DNA of 64,000 bases, taken from positions 1,922,001 to 1,986,000 of the forward strand of contig NZ_CP107904.1 of NCBI RefSeq assembly GCF_036013975.1, read 5' to 3'. The notes beneath the pieces were generated by a model that did not search any database, was not told the origin of the DNA, and worked only from the letters and a program-made list of their open reading frames with translations. Source of the stretch: Kitasatospora sp. NBC_00458. GTDB taxonomy: Bacteria; Actinomycetota; Actinomycetes; Streptomycetales; Streptomycetaceae. Shown here piece after piece: positions 63,811 through 64,000 of the stretch; the first letter of the stretch is position 1, and each line of letters opens with the position of its first letter. Both the position numbers and the translations under genes were made by a program.

Positions 63811-63869
63811 GGCGACGTGGACGGCGTTGCGCCAGGGGGGTCCGGACCTGCCACCCCTTGATCGTCGCC
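63811..63869 (-). promoter_or_regulatory. Structured leader upstream of metN, possible riboswitch
   Basis: In the transcribed (minus) strand a perfect 7-bp stem (GGCGACG at 63863-63869, CGTCGCC at 63811-63817) encloses ATCAAGGGGTGGC, the palindrome GGTCCGGACC and CTGGCGCAACGCC. A second short hairpin with another GCAAC follows before the start codon. The ATCAAG...GG and GGCGCAACGCC elements recall SAM-type aptamers, and methionine importers are commonly SAM-controlled, but the segment is shorter than a classical S-box and lacks its central GGCCCgatGAAGCC. Tentative. Confidence 0.35.
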
Positions 63870-63907
63870 GTTGGACGGCCGGGCCGCGCGACGGCGTGGC
63901 CCTTACG

Positions 63908-63913
63908 TGTCAA
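63908..63913 (-). promoter_or_regulatory. Candidate -35 element for metNIQ
   Basis: TTGACA on the minus strand is a perfect -35 hexamer 156 bases upstream of the metN start and about 40 bases before the structured leader. The -10 at 17-18 bp spacing is poor (GC-rich), so this is only suggestive. Confidence 0.35.
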
Positions 63914-64000
63914 CGGTGATCGGCCACCCGCCCGTGGGTGGGCAGGCGGATGGAGGGGGTGGTGACGGCAGGCTGGGCTCGCTCACTCGGACGGGAGCGG

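Overview
The window is one contiguous piece of a very GC-rich actinomycete chromosome. The best reading is a streptomycete (Streptomyces or Kitasatospora): there is an SsgB sporulation protein, phosphatidylinositol mannoside genes, very strong G/C bias at third codon positions, many GTG starts, and a gene order (hisS, relA, apt, secF, secD, yajC, ruvB, ruvA, ruvC, yebC, pdxT, pdxS, pimA, pgsA, thrS, ssgB, cob genes, metNIQ) that I remember as conserved core synteny in Streptomyces. I could not check that against a database. I see no insertion sequence, prophage gene, CRISPR array, antibiotic cluster or replication origin.

Region by region. 1-9 kb: rarA, a monooxygenase-like protein, PPK2, a LysR regulator, a GNAT acetyltransferase, then a tightly overlapped MBL-hisS-aspS operon. 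9-11.4 kb: a membrane-anchored cyclophilin and a DUF349 coiled-coil protein on the plus strand, closed by a perfect bidirectional hairpin facing relA. 11.5-27.7 kb: an almost unbroken minus-strand run holding stringent response (relA), purine salvage (apt), Sec export accessories (secF, secD, yajC), Holliday junction processing (ruvCAB), yebC, PLP synthase (pdxS, pdxT) and phosphatidylinositol mannoside synthesis (pimA, patA, pgsA). 28-37.9 kb: an EF-G-like GTPase, a DCC-family protein, an unrecognised 547-residue membrane protein, a HIT hydrolase, thrS, an unknown 394-residue protein, a DUF4365 nuclease-like protein and a DEDDh exonuclease. 37.9-46.3 kb: two identical tRNA-Val(CAC) genes, ssgB, folate genes pabB and pabC, then a tRNA array (Gly, Cys, three Val-GAC in 113-bp tandem units). 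46.7-52.7 kb: signalling, with a Ser/Thr kinase that appears frameshifted in its linker, and a PAS-GAF-SpoIIE-HATPase phosphatase. 52.9-60 kb: corrinoid and siroheme genes, including a BluB-CobT fusion with a disordered extension of about 690 residues. 60-64 kb: a GNAT and the metNIQ methionine importer behind a structured-looking leader.

Most genes are housekeeping. The observations I would look at again are the two adjacent nested palindromes between the SpoIIE-type gene and the uroporphyrinogen methyltransferase gene, the enormous low-complexity extension on BluB-CobT, the frame break in the kinase, the metN leader, and the unassigned genes around 30-37 kb.
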